In this document: positions 23,372 through 31,862 of the stretch, piece by piece | How positions within the stretch are numbered: the first letter of the stretch is position 1 | How the letters are laid out: each line of letters starts with the position of its first letter | Source of the DNA: Prevotellaceae bacterium UBA4301 | GTDB taxonomy: Bacteria > Bacteroidota > Bacteroidia > Bacteroidales > Bacteroidaceae | DNA: 37,349 nt | Direction: 5' to 3' | Assembly (NCBI GenBank): GCA_002395775.1 | Contig: DGUV01000050.1 | Location: 1 to 37,349, forward strand | Made by a program: the position numbers and the translations under genes | Notes under the pieces: generated by a model | Told to the model about the DNA's origin: nothing | The model's input: only the letters and a program-made list of their open reading frames with translations | The model's database searches: none

Positions 23372-25546
23372 TCACAGGTTCTTGATAAATCGTTTGGCCA
23401 TCTCTATCGGGTCGCCCTCGGGCACGGACGTATAGGGGGTGTGGTCCAAAGTCCAGGGTTCTTCCATGGCATACCAATCGACTTCCACGGCAGGGTTGCC
23501 TTTCTTGGGTACATAGGAGTTGCCCACTGCCAGCATGGGCAGTCGGCCGTCCAGTTCGTCCTGGAGAATGCCGAAGAAATGTTTCCATCGTGGATAGTAG
23601 AAATCGCGCAGTATGCCTTGCCACTCCTTGTGGGCATAGTCGCGCAGGCCACCCTCGTTGGCGCAGTAGCGGTTGCCCCAGGTGGTTATCTGCACGCGTG
23701 CGTTCCACTCATAGAGGTCGCTCTCCTGCAGCGTTGTGCCCAGACTGCGTGCCTGTTCAGTCCAACGACCAAGGCGGAATTCGCTGCGGGTGGCCAACAG
23801 GGAGTCCTGTTGCAGCAGCAGTTGCAGAAATTCCTCACTGTCCTTCCGGAAAGCCTTCTTGTCACAACTCTTGAAGTCGGCCATGGCTCGGTTATAGACG
23901 ATGCGTCCGCGGTCGGCAATTGCCTGTCGGCAGACATCCACGAGGTCATATTCAAAGTTGTTGTTGCCTCGGAACTGGTCGGCCACTGTCAGCATCAGTT
24001 GTGCAGCTTCCCAGGTGGAGGTGGGGTCGTAGTAGTTGTTCATCTTGCTCCACGACGACACCTGGAAACAGTCAAACCCGGGACGTGCGCAGAAGATGCT
24101 CTCGTGCGGCCCTTGCTGATAGTTGCCGAAGGGGGCGTTGTAGATGCCTTCCGCAATCAGTTGCCAGGCTTGTCTTATCGTTTTGTCGAAGCGTCCGTAG
24201 CGAGCCTTGACGTATTGGTCGAGCCACTGTTCCTTGGTGGGAATCTCCTTCATCCAAGGCAGTTCGGACATGAGCTCAAACATGGCCGGATTGTTCTCTG
24301 AACCTTCCATGGTCAGTCCCCATCCGACGATATGCTTGGCCATGGGGCTGGTGCGCGTGAGGGCGAAATTGTTGAGCAGCAAGTCCATGCGTCCGTGCAA
24401 CCCGACGTTGGCTCCGAAGTTCTCCAGCATGCAGAACATCCAGTCGTGCTCGCCATAGCCATTCTCACGTTTGAATCGGCTGGGGATGCCCCACATGGGC
24501 GAGCATTCGCTGAAGAGGTCGAGCACGATGACCTCGCCTGCAGGCAGTGCTTCCAGCATGTCGGGACGGGGATTCTCATTCCATCCCTGCACCACCCATT
24601 TGGCCTGGGGGGCGGCCTTCTTCATGGTGGCCAGGATGTGCTTGCCCATCTCCCCAATGTTGACGCCGGCAGGCAGATTGCCCTCGTGGAAGGGGTCCAT
24701 AGAGTAATATTCTGCCTCGCCATAGAGTTTGCGGGTTTCTTCGTAGAATATCTGTGCATACTGGTCAAACCGCTCATCGTTGGGCAGCAGGATGGCCGGA
24801 CGTGTAAATCCGTTCCACTTCTGTTTCGGTCCGTCGCTGAGGAAGGAGGGTATCATGCCGCAGTAGCCAGGCAGGACGGGCTTCATGCCATACTCCTTCA
24901 TGCGGCGGAGTATCTGCTTTTGCAGTTTCTCTTGTCGGCCATACCAGCTCAGGGGCAACGGACCGCCCCAACCCTCCAGGTTGTTCATCTCCCACCAGGC
25001 CATGAATGCGGGGCCGGGAATGAACTGGGCCACCTGTTCCTCGTTGTAGCCCAGGCGCAGGAGCATGTTGCGCCACACACATTCGTGACCTACTGCTGCC
25101 AGTGGCATGTTGATGCCGTGCAGGACCATCCAGTCGAGTTCGGTCTGCCAACGTTCCCAGTCCCAGAAGGGCATCGAATAGGAGAAGGTGCAGTAGTTGA
25201 AGTCGTAGCGCAGCTGCAGGTCGGTTTCGTGACGCTCGCGTTTGGCTACGGCAGGCATCTGGGCCGGCAGTTTGGCTGTCATCTGGTTCCATGTGAGATG
25301 GATGCCGGCGTGGTGCTTCAGATACCAGTTGAGGCCTGTGGCTATGTTCACCCATGAGTTTCCTCTGATGACCGGCTTCGAACCTTTCTGGTCGAGCTCG
25401 AAGAAGTCGGCATCGCTTTTCACCTTCTGAATGACAAACTTCTTGGACGCTCCACGGTCGATGCGTTCCAGCAGTCCGTCGATGGGAGTGGAGAAAATGA
25501 GAGAATGGGAAAATGCGAGGATGAGGAGTAAGGCAAGGCGTTTCAT
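23372..25546 (-). CDS. Alpha-N-acetylglucosaminidase, GH89 (NAGLU-like)
   Basis: GH89 enzymes release terminal alpha-linked GlcNAc, as in heparan sulfate ends or alpha-1,4-capped mucin glycans. The 724-residue protein has a signal peptide (about 1-20), a small N-terminal domain and the catalytic barrel with family-typical MNNLEGWGGPLPLSWY (188-202). The probable catalytic acids are Glu288 in DPFHEG and Glu414 in TMEGSENN, matching the two glutamates of human NAGLU by motif. A helical C-terminal domain follows from about 460. Export to the periplasm or surface is expected. It is the first gene of an operon with the HGSNAT-like gene. Its signal-peptide codons include a purine-rich microrepeat (25499-25515) also found at two other gene junctions. 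Confidence 0.93.
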   Translation of the reverse strand: MKRLALLLILAFSHSLIFSTPIDGLLERIDRGASKKFVIQKVKSDADFFELDQKGSKPVIRGNSWVNIATGLNWYLKHHAGIHLTWNQMTAKLPAQMPAVAKRERHETDLQLRYDFNYCTFSYSMPFWDWERWQTELDWMVLHGINMPLAAVGHECVWRNMLLRLGYNEEQVAQFIPGPAFMAWWEMNNLEGWGGPLPLSWYGRQEKLQKQILRRMKEYGMKPVLPGYCGMIPSFLSDGPKQKWNGFTRPAILLPNDERFDQYAQIFYEETRKLYGEAEYYSMDPFHEGNLPAGVNIGEMGKHILATMKKAAPQAKWVVQGWNENPRPDMLEALPAGEVIVLDLFSECSPMWGIPSRFKRENGYGEHDWMFCMLENFGANVGLHGRMDLLLNNFALTRTSPMAKHIVGWGLTMEGSENNPAMFELMSELPWMKEIPTKEQWLDQYVKARYGRFDKTIRQAWQLIAEGIYNAPFGNYQQGPHESIFCARPGFDCFQVSSWSKMNNYYDPTSTWEAAQLMLTVADQFRGNNNFEYDLVDVCRQAIADRGRIVYNRAMADFKSCDKKAFRKDSEEFLQLLLQQDSLLATRSEFRLGRWTEQARSLGTTLQESDLYEWNARVQITTWGNRYCANEGGLRDYAHKEWQGILRDFYYPRWKHFFGILQDELDGRLPMLAVGNSYVPKKGNPAVEVDWYAMEEPWTLDHTPYTSVPEGDPIEMAKRFIKNL

Positions 25547-25577
25547 GTTATGCTTATGATTTATGGTTTATACGCTA

Positions 25578-25637
25578 CAAAGATAAGAAATAAATGGTAA
25601 ATGATAAATGGTAAGTGGCAAATAATTTATATCTTTG
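25578..25637. promoter_or_regulatory. Divergent promoters of GH89 and the SF1 helicase
   Basis: The minus-strand -7 TATCTTTG (25578-25585) lies 32 bases before the GH89 start. The plus-strand -7 TATCTTTG (25630-25637) lies only five bases before the helicase ATG at 25643. Between them is an A/T-rich stretch with short AAATGGTAAATGATAAATGG repeats, where both -33 regions fall; neither has a perfect TTTG. The plus-strand start point would be at or next to the ATG, suggesting a nearly leaderless helicase mRNA. Confidence 0.65.
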
Positions 25638-25642
25638 GGGCC

Positions 25643-27505
25643 ATGATTCAGGAATTGGTGCGACAAAGGGAACTTCTCAAGCTGGAGTACGAGTATGAGA
25701 GGGAGCAGTTTCAACGGCAAACCGAGGCCATGGGCGTGGAGCGCAAGGTGCGTCGCGGCCTGTGCTGGTTCCCGTTGCAGGTGGGGCGGAACTATTACAA
25801 CTCGCTCGACCAGTTGGTTGTGGAAGTCACCAATGTCAGTCCGCTTGACGATGTAGAGTATCAGTTCGAACCAGGCAAACCCGTCTGTTTCTTTGAGCAG
25901 GATGCCTCGGACATGCTCCACTACATGCGTTTCGTGGCACAGGTCAGCTATGTGGAGGAGAACCGCATGGTGGTGGTCCTACCCAATGCCGATGCACTGA
26001 CACAGGTGCAGAATGCACAGCGCCTGGGTGTGCAGCTCTATCTCGATGAATATACCTATCGGCAGATGTTTGCCGCCCTCGACCAGGTCATCAATGCCAA
26101 GCGAGGCCGACTGGCAGAACTGCGCGACATCATTCATGCTGGTGCTCCGGCATCGAAATACACCTTTGCCCCGGTGCGCTTCCCTTGGCTCAATCCCAGT
26201 CAGGAGCAGGCGGTCAACGAGGTTCTGTGGGCAAAGGACGTGGCTGTGGTGCTTGGCCCGCCGGGAACGGGAAAGACCACAACGCTCGTCGAGGCCATCT
26301 ATGAAACGCTCCGCCGCGAAAGTCAGGTCTTAGTGTGTGCCCAGAGCAACATGGCCGTGGACTGGATTAGTGAGAAACTGGCCGACCGTGGGGTGTCGGT
26401 ATTGCGTATCGGCAATCCCACGCGTGTCACCGACAAGATGCTCAGCTACACCTACGAACGGCGCTTCGAGAGTCATCCCCGTTATTCCGACCTCTGGACC
26501 TTGCGTCGTGAGATTCGTCGCATGTATGACAGTCAGAAGGGAAGGGGCGATGCGTTTCATCAGAAGATATCGCGGTTGAAGGATCGTTGCATGGAGTTGG
26601 AGATGACCATCAATGCCGACCTCTTTGCCGATGCCCGTGTGATAGCTTGCACGCTTACGGGCAGTGCCAGTCATTTGCTGGTTGGTCACAAGTTTGGAAC
26701 ACTCTTCATCGATGAGGCGGCCCAGGCCATGGAGGCTGCCTGCTGGATAGCCATACAGAAGGCTGACCGAGTCATTCTGGCTGGTGACCATCGTCAGTTG
26801 CCTCCAACCATAAAGTGCCCGGAGGCCCTGAAGGGCGGACTTGACCGCACGCTGATGCAAACCATCGTGGAGCAGAAACCGCGTCAGGTTTCGTTGCTCA
26901 CCGTACAGTATCGCATGTCGGACGGCATCATGCAGTTTCCCAATCAGGAGTTCTACGATGGCCGACTGGAAAGTGCCCCAGAGGTGAAGTATCGTGGCAT
27001 TCTGGACTGGGACACAGCCATCGACTGGATAGACACGCCCGAGGAATTGGAGTTTCGCGAACAACAGGCTGGCGATGGGGTGAGTCGGCAGAACCCGGCC
27101 GAGGCTGAACTGACATTGCAGAGCCTGAAGGACTATTTCACGAAGATTGGTAAGGACCGCATCCTATATGAACGAATCGACGTGGGCATTATTTCCCCCT
27201 ATCGGGGCCAGGTGAGTCTGTTGCGGCGGATGTTGCGTCGCGATGCCTTCTGGAAACCTTTCCGCCATCTCATCACCATCAACACCATCGACGGCTTTCA
27301 GGGTCAGGAACGCGATGTCATAGTCATCAGTATGGTGCGAAACAACGACGAGGGCGAAGTGGGATTCCTGCGCGACCTGCGGCGCATGAATGTCGCCATC
27401 ACCCGGGCTCGCATGAAGATTCTGCTCATAGGTCACCGCCCCACGCTCTCGCGCCACCCGTTCTATCGGCGCTTGCTTCACTACATCGACAATCAGTTGC
27501 CTTAG
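25643..27505 (+). CDS. SF1 helicase, UPF1/SMUBP2-like
   Basis: This 620-residue cytoplasmic protein is a superfamily 1B helicase of the UPF1/IGHMBP2 type, acting on DNA or RNA 5' to 3' in characterised relatives. An N-terminal coiled-coil and beta-barrel region (about 1-165) precedes two RecA-like domains. Walker A GPPGTGKT is at 205-212 (Lys211). The Walker B region is DEAAQA, followed by the motif VQYRMS, the motif DGFQGQERDVIV and the final NVAITRARMKI. The ATG at 25643 is preferred over 25601 because the promoter -7 box lies between them and the family N-terminus fits. Its stop overlaps that of the convergent GH92 gene as TTAG. The true nucleic-acid substrate is unknown. Confidence 0.9.
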   Translation: MIQELVRQRELLKLEYEYEREQFQRQTEAMGVERKVRRGLCWFPLQVGRNYYNSLDQLVVEVTNVSPLDDVEYQFEPGKPVCFFEQDASDMLHYMRFVAQVSYVEENRMVVVLPNADALTQVQNAQRLGVQLYLDEYTYRQMFAALDQVINAKRGRLAELRDIIHAGAPASKYTFAPVRFPWLNPSQEQAVNEVLWAKDVAVVLGPPGTGKTTTLVEAIYETLRRESQVLVCAQSNMAVDWISEKLADRGVSVLRIGNPTRVTDKMLSYTYERRFESHPRYSDLWTLRREIRRMYDSQKGRGDAFHQKISRLKDRCMELEMTINADLFADARVIACTLTGSASHLLVGHKFGTLFIDEAAQAMEAACWIAIQKADRVILAGDHRQLPPTIKCPEALKGGLDRTLMQTIVEQKPRQVSLLTVQYRMSDGIMQFPNQEFYDGRLESAPEVKYRGILDWDTAIDWIDTPEELEFREQQAGDGVSRQNPAEAELTLQSLKDYFTKIGKDRILYERIDVGIISPYRGQVSLLRRMLRRDAFWKPFRHLITINTIDGFQGQERDVIVISMVRNNDEGEVGFLRDLRRMNVAITRARMKILLIGHRPTLSRHPFYRRLLHYIDNQLP

Positions 27506-30105
27506 CGGCTCGTCACTTCCCAGTCAATCTCCACGGGGTTGTTCTGCATGCTCACGATGAGGGGCAGGCGTGGATTGTCCCATACCCACATGTCGGCTCC
27601 TTCAAGGATGTCTCTTAGATGCAATTTCCCGTCTTGGACATCCATCAGTTCCCATTCCGTGTTGCAGTAACGCACGTGTCCTTTCTTCTTTACCTCCTTC
27701 AGTACTTTCGTGGGGAGGAGAGCAAAGAGTTGATTGTTGGGAAGCACAAGATGTTGTCCGTCCAGAGGTTGTTCGTAGCTGATTTGCTTTGCTTTCCTGC
27801 GGGCTTTGGGCGTCATGGTGTATGAGCCGTGCCACATCTTCAGGTTTCTTTCAATCTCCCAGTGCATGGTGAGCGAGTCGCCCCGTTCCTCAAATGACAC
27901 GCCAAAGCGGCGCGTCTGCCCATGCAGCCGATAGGTGAAGAGGTGGGTTGCAGTCGGCTTTTCTGAACTTTCTGATTTCTCCGAGTAATCCGAGTAGTCG
28001 GAGCATTCCGCCCCCTCCATTTCAGGAATCAGCAAGGTGCCGCCCTGCAGGATTTGTCTGTGGCTGATGCGCCAATCGCGTAAGGGAGCACCGTTGAGCA
28101 TGGGTGTTCCGATGGTGCTGTCCGCCTTGCAAGTAAGCTTGCCGAAAGTCCATCCTTTGATGAAAGGCGAATGAATGAGATATTGGTCAGTTCCAGCCAA
28201 AGGATAAAGACCGAGGATGTGGAAGGCCAGCCACGACGACATGGCGCCGCCGTCGTCGTTGCCTGGCAGTCCTTTGGGGGTGGCATTGAAGTTCCTGGCT
28301 ATGATTTCGTGGATACGTTGACTTGAGCGCTCGGGCTTCCCTATCCAGTGATAGAGGCAGGGAGTCAGGAACGACGGTTCGTTGGCCACATTATAGTATC
28401 CATGAAGGAAGAAGGTGTCAAGTCGGGCTTCAAACTTCTCAGCCCCGCCGCATAGTTGGATGAGGGTAGGGATGTCATGCGGAATGCTGAAGGAGTATTC
28501 CCATGATGAGGCTTCGTACATGAAGCAGTCCCACCATTTGCAATACCACGGGCCTTCGTAGCTGGTGTCGGGGGTGTAGCGGAAGGTGTATCGTTGAAGC
28601 AAACTATGTCCGAATGGTAAGTCGTCGAGCCATCGGCCTTGGTGGTCGCGAGGCATAATGAAGCCACGTGCACCATCGTGTTCGTAGTCGGCTCTCCACA
28701 GATTCTGCCATCGGCGGCTTTGTTCCATATACTTATTATATATATCGTCTTTTCTTAGGTGGCGTGCTACCTGAGCAATGGCCCAATCGCAGAAAGAGTA
28801 TTCTACTGTCCTGTTGCCAGCTCGAGCGATACCATATGGGATATAGCCTAAAGTATTGTATTCCTCAAGTCCTCCTCGTCCTTCGGCTTCGTCGTCTTTG
28901 GGTGGAACCATTGCGTCTTTGAGCATCGCTTCTAAGGCTAAGGTGTAATCTAAATCGAGTCCTTTGGCCAGTGCATCGGCCATAACTATTTCTCCATTAC
29001 TGCCTCCTTGTGTACGGCCGTTTGAGTTTCCGCTCCGGGCATCGGGCATGTATCCGTCACGTTGGTAGATGGTGAGCAGCGAACGGGCAATGTCGGTGGC
29101 TCGTTGTTTGTCGAGCAGGGTGAGTAGGGGAGTGCTTGTGCGATAGGTGTCCCAGATGGCGTAATAGTCATCGTAGGTGTCATCCTCGCGGGTTGTCGGC
29201 ATCAGGCAGGTGTGATACAGTGCGGTGTAGAACTGAGAGACCCCCCTCTTATCCCCCCATGATGGGGGAAGAGACGGAGAATCGTCTTGAATATTAAAAG
29301 CTCCGAGTAGTTGCTCCCATTCGTCGGTACATGCCTGACGAACGGCATCAAAGCCTTTGCGTTCGATGTTGGCATGGGCCTGCCGGGCACTGATGTAGGA
29401 AATGCCGACCGTCATCTCCACGTCGTTGCGCTGGCATTGAATGTCCATCGACTGACCACGATGGAATGCCAGTTCATCAATTCTACTATTAAACTCTGCA
29501 TAGAAGTAAACGGTATAAGGACCACCGTTATTCCACCCTCCGCTAATGGTTTGACTTCCTGCCACAGCGTTATGGTTCACGCGATAAATTTCGGCCTTCT
29601 CGAATTGTTGTGCTTCTCGTGCTTTTGGTACGGGGTTGCGACCAAGGAAGTGGGTAAGGTCAAAACGGAAAGCAGGAGCAACGCTATCAGGAAAGGTGAT
29701 ACGATAGCTTGAGTAGAGACGTGAAGCAGTAATTTCTGTCCGAATTCCAGTCTCTTGATAGGTGGTGGCATAATAGCCGAGTTGAATGGTCTCGTTGCTC
29801 CGGTGCTGGGGTACAAGTCCGGGTTGAATGAGGATGTTGCCATACTTCGGTCCGCCACCGGTTCCGCTGACATGGGTCTGCGAGAATCCGCTCACCAGGG
29901 CGGGCATGGGAGCCCAACCCGCATTTGGGCCTGTTCCGCAGTCGGGTCCGGGTTTGGCCATGCCGAAGGGCACGCAGGGGCCGGGGAAGGTGCGCCCCAG
30001 TCCTTCGCTTCCTATGCGCGGATCGACATAACTCGCCACCTGGGCGGTAGCGAAATGAAAAAACAAAAATGCAAAACTAAAAATTAATATGGCAATCCTC
30101 TTCAT
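27502..30105 (-). CDS. GH92 alpha-mannosidase
   Basis: GH92 enzymes are calcium-dependent exo-alpha-mannosidases that trim N-glycans and yeast mannan. The 867-residue protein has a signal peptide (1-21), the N-terminal beta-sandwich with VDPRIGSEGLGRTFPGPCVPFGM, and an (alpha/alpha)6 catalytic domain. The probable general acid is Glu531 in YEASSWEYSF, and GNDDGG (615-620) supplies the base region and calcium site. Both are slightly altered from the commoner EGNAW and GNDDCGQMSAW forms, which may mark a divergent subfamily. The protein is about 100 residues longer than usual. Two inserts contribute: a hairpin-encoded segment near residues 277-292 and a Ser/Glu/Tyr-rich stretch (SDYSDYSEKSESSEKP) near 700. 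It lies downstream of SusC-SusD, after an internal terminator, and its stop overlaps that of the helicase gene. Confidence 0.92.
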   Translation of the reverse strand: MKRIAILIFSFAFLFFHFATAQVASYVDPRIGSEGLGRTFPGPCVPFGMAKPGPDCGTGPNAGWAPMPALVSGFSQTHVSGTGGGPKYGNILIQPGLVPQHRSNETIQLGYYATTYQETGIRTEITASRLYSSYRITFPDSVAPAFRFDLTHFLGRNPVPKAREAQQFEKAEIYRVNHNAVAGSQTISGGWNNGGPYTVYFYAEFNSRIDELAFHRGQSMDIQCQRNDVEMTVGISYISARQAHANIERKGFDAVRQACTDEWEQLLGAFNIQDDSPSLPPSWGDKRGVSQFYTALYHTCLMPTTREDDTYDDYYAIWDTYRTSTPLLTLLDKQRATDIARSLLTIYQRDGYMPDARSGNSNGRTQGGSNGEIVMADALAKGLDLDYTLALEAMLKDAMVPPKDDEAEGRGGLEEYNTLGYIPYGIARAGNRTVEYSFCDWAIAQVARHLRKDDIYNKYMEQSRRWQNLWRADYEHDGARGFIMPRDHQGRWLDDLPFGHSLLQRYTFRYTPDTSYEGPWYCKWWDCFMYEASSWEYSFSIPHDIPTLIQLCGGAEKFEARLDTFFLHGYYNVANEPSFLTPCLYHWIGKPERSSQRIHEIIARNFNATPKGLPGNDDGGAMSSWLAFHILGLYPLAGTDQYLIHSPFIKGWTFGKLTCKADSTIGTPMLNGAPLRDWRISHRQILQGGTLLIPEMEGAECSDYSDYSEKSESSEKPTATHLFTYRLHGQTRRFGVSFEERGDSLTMHWEIERNLKMWHGSYTMTPKARRKAKQISYEQPLDGQHLVLPNNQLFALLPTKVLKEVKKKGHVRYCNTEWELMDVQDGKLHLRDILEGADMWVWDNPRLPLIVSMQNNPVEIDWEVTSR
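29246..29273. repeat. G/C-rich palindromic element inside the GH92 gene
   Basis: CTCTT (29246-29250) pairs with AAGAG (29269-29273), and CCCCCAT (29254-29260) with ATGGGGG (29262-29268). The encoded residues (about SLPPSWGDKRG) look like an insertion just before the conserved SQFYTALYHT of GH92. The form, long C and G runs in a palindrome, resembles the small dispersed palindromes common between Bacteroidetes genes. I see only this copy in the window. Confidence 0.5.
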
Positions 30106-30115
30106 CCTTCAGTTT

Positions 30116-30158
30116 GAAATAAGGAGGCGTGGAGACTTCTTGAGCACTCCACGCCTCC
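30116..30158 (-). terminator. Hairpin terminator between SusD and GH92
   Basis: A perfect 12-pair stem joins 30147-30158 and 30123-30134 around a 12-base loop. Read on the minus strand it is followed by TTATTT. It lies about 30 bases after the SusD stop and ends just before the GH92 start (30105). It would end most SusCD transcripts while letting some reach GH92. No separate GH92 promoter is visible in the remaining bases. Confidence 0.75.
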
Positions 30159-30188
30159 CGTCGGATTTAGTTAGTAAATAAGGTTAGC

Positions 30189-31841
30189 TTAGTAACCGGG
30201 GTTTTGTTTCCAGTTGGTGTTCACGTTCAGTACGTCGATGGACAGCGGCCACAGACGCATCTTGGGGTCGTTGCTGCCATACTGCTCCTTGAAGCCCCAA
30301 GGACGCTCGAAGTGACCGAAGCGAATCAAGTCGTTACGACGCCAGTGCTCATCCAGGAACTCACGTCCGCGCTCGTCCTCGATGTCCTGCAACGTGGGAG
30401 CTGCTGCCAGCGTGGGAGCACCTGCATACGAGCGAATCTGGTTGAACAGACTAACTGCTGTCTCACCCTTGGGGTCAGTAGCTCCACGGGTAATGGCCTC
30501 GGCCTTCATCAGCAAGATGTCGGCATAGCGGAAGATGGGCACGTCGTTCGACTGATTACGGTTATAGGTGTTGTATTCGTCGATGTTGGGGAAGAACTTG
30601 ATGGAACGATAGCCTTGGCACCAACCCTTCATGTCTGCACCTGTATTCAGGTCGGCGCTCTCGGCACCTTCCTTCAGTGTGATGCTGCGGGTGAAGGTTA
30701 CGTCCTCTCCTTTGTAGGTGTTGCGCACGTTGGTCTTGTCGCCCGTGCTGGCGTCATACTGATAGACATCGAAGGTCTCGGCATTGCCGTCACCTACGAT
30801 ACAGTCATTACGACGGTCGCCAGGCAGGTTGAACAATGCTGCAAACTCGGGAGTCAGGGCGAAGTTGCCACCAACGGACTTTGTCATTTCAATACTGTAT
30901 AGACCATTGGCATTCTGACCGCGACGCCATGTGCGGAAACGGGCATAGGTCAGGCCTTGCTGGGTTACAGCGTCGAAGGGCATTGCATAGATGAAGTCCT
31001 TAATCTGGGGACCATTGTTGTAGAAGAACTTCATCTTAAAGTCGCTCTTATTGCCAAGAGCAGGATTCTCATCTCCACCGGCAAGGGCGAATTTACCACT
31101 TTCAATGATGCGGTTGCAAGCCTCGATGCAGTCCTTCAGTTTTTCGTTTGTGCCGTATGTCCATGCGGCATCCGTAACATCCTTAGTGTAAACGGGCCAG
31201 TTGATGTACAGCTTAGCCAGCAGGGCATCCACCATCCAGCAAGTGGGCTTACCATAACTGTTCATGTCAACAGCGTCAGTGCAGTTATCGCGGACGGCAA
31301 GTAGCTCTTCCTCAATCCATTCGGCAACTTTTGCACGCGGGCTACGGTCAATGGCTTCATCCTCTTCCAAAACATGATTCAGAATGGGAGTGTCGCCCCA
31401 ATGGTCCATCAAGAGGAAGTGGTAGAAGGCACGTGCTGCGCGCAGACGGGCGGCAGCAGGAGTTTCTTCACCACCAATTTCAGTGATTACACGGTTACAC
31501 TTTGTGATACCCGACATGATGTCGTTATACACGTTCAACTGGTTCTTACTGTTGTTGTAGTCGATGGTGTGCAGCGAGAAGTTGGCGCAGTCGCGACTGT
31601 TCAGGTAGTCACCATCGAAACTTACACCCGTATATTCATCGGAGTTCATCGAGTTGCCTTCGTCAAATCGACGGCCCAACGCACCACGGAAAGCAAAGAA
31701 TGCATCAGCAGCCTTAGCCTCGACCGCAATGTCGTTGTCGGGATACTCCTCATAGTAGGATTTTACATCCACGTCCAGGTCAGTGCAGCTGCCGGCCATG
31801 AGGCCAAGCAGGGCAACGGACAATAAATATCTTGTTTTCAT
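30189..31841 (-). CDS. SusD/RagB-family glycan-binding lipoprotein
   Basis: SusD proteins are outer-membrane lipoproteins that form a lid over the SusC transporter and bind the incoming glycan. The 550-residue protein has a lipoprotein signal peptide with lipobox LMAGSC (lipidated Cys19), followed by the acidic DLDVD expected near a surface-export signal. The N-terminal TPR-like helices (FYHFLLMDHWGDTPI) and the C-terminal segment LDEHWRRNDLIRFGHF are characteristic of the family. It follows SusC by 21 bp and precedes a terminator and GH92. With the GH92 and GH33 enzymes beside it, a mannose- and sialic-acid-containing glycan is a reasonable ligand, by inference. Confidence 0.95.
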   Translation of the reverse strand: MKTRYLLSVALLGLMAGSCTDLDVDVKSYYEEYPDNDIAVEAKAADAFFAFRGALGRRFDEGNSMNSDEYTGVSFDGDYLNSRDCANFSLHTIDYNNSKNQLNVYNDIMSGITKCNRVITEIGGEETPAAARLRAARAFYHFLLMDHWGDTPILNHVLEEDEAIDRSPRAKVAEWIEEELLAVRDNCTDAVDMNSYGKPTCWMVDALLAKLYINWPVYTKDVTDAAWTYGTNEKLKDCIEACNRIIESGKFALAGGDENPALGNKSDFKMKFFYNNGPQIKDFIYAMPFDAVTQQGLTYARFRTWRRGQNANGLYSIEMTKSVGGNFALTPEFAALFNLPGDRRNDCIVGDGNAETFDVYQYDASTGDKTNVRNTYKGEDVTFTRSITLKEGAESADLNTGADMKGWCQGYRSIKFFPNIDEYNTYNRNQSNDVPIFRYADILLMKAEAITRGATDPKGETAVSLFNQIRSYAGAPTLAAAPTLQDIEDERGREFLDEHWRRNDLIRFGHFERPWGFKEQYGSNDPKMRLWPLSIDVLNVNTNWKQNPGY

Positions 31842-31862
31842 ATCGATAATCAGATTAATGGA

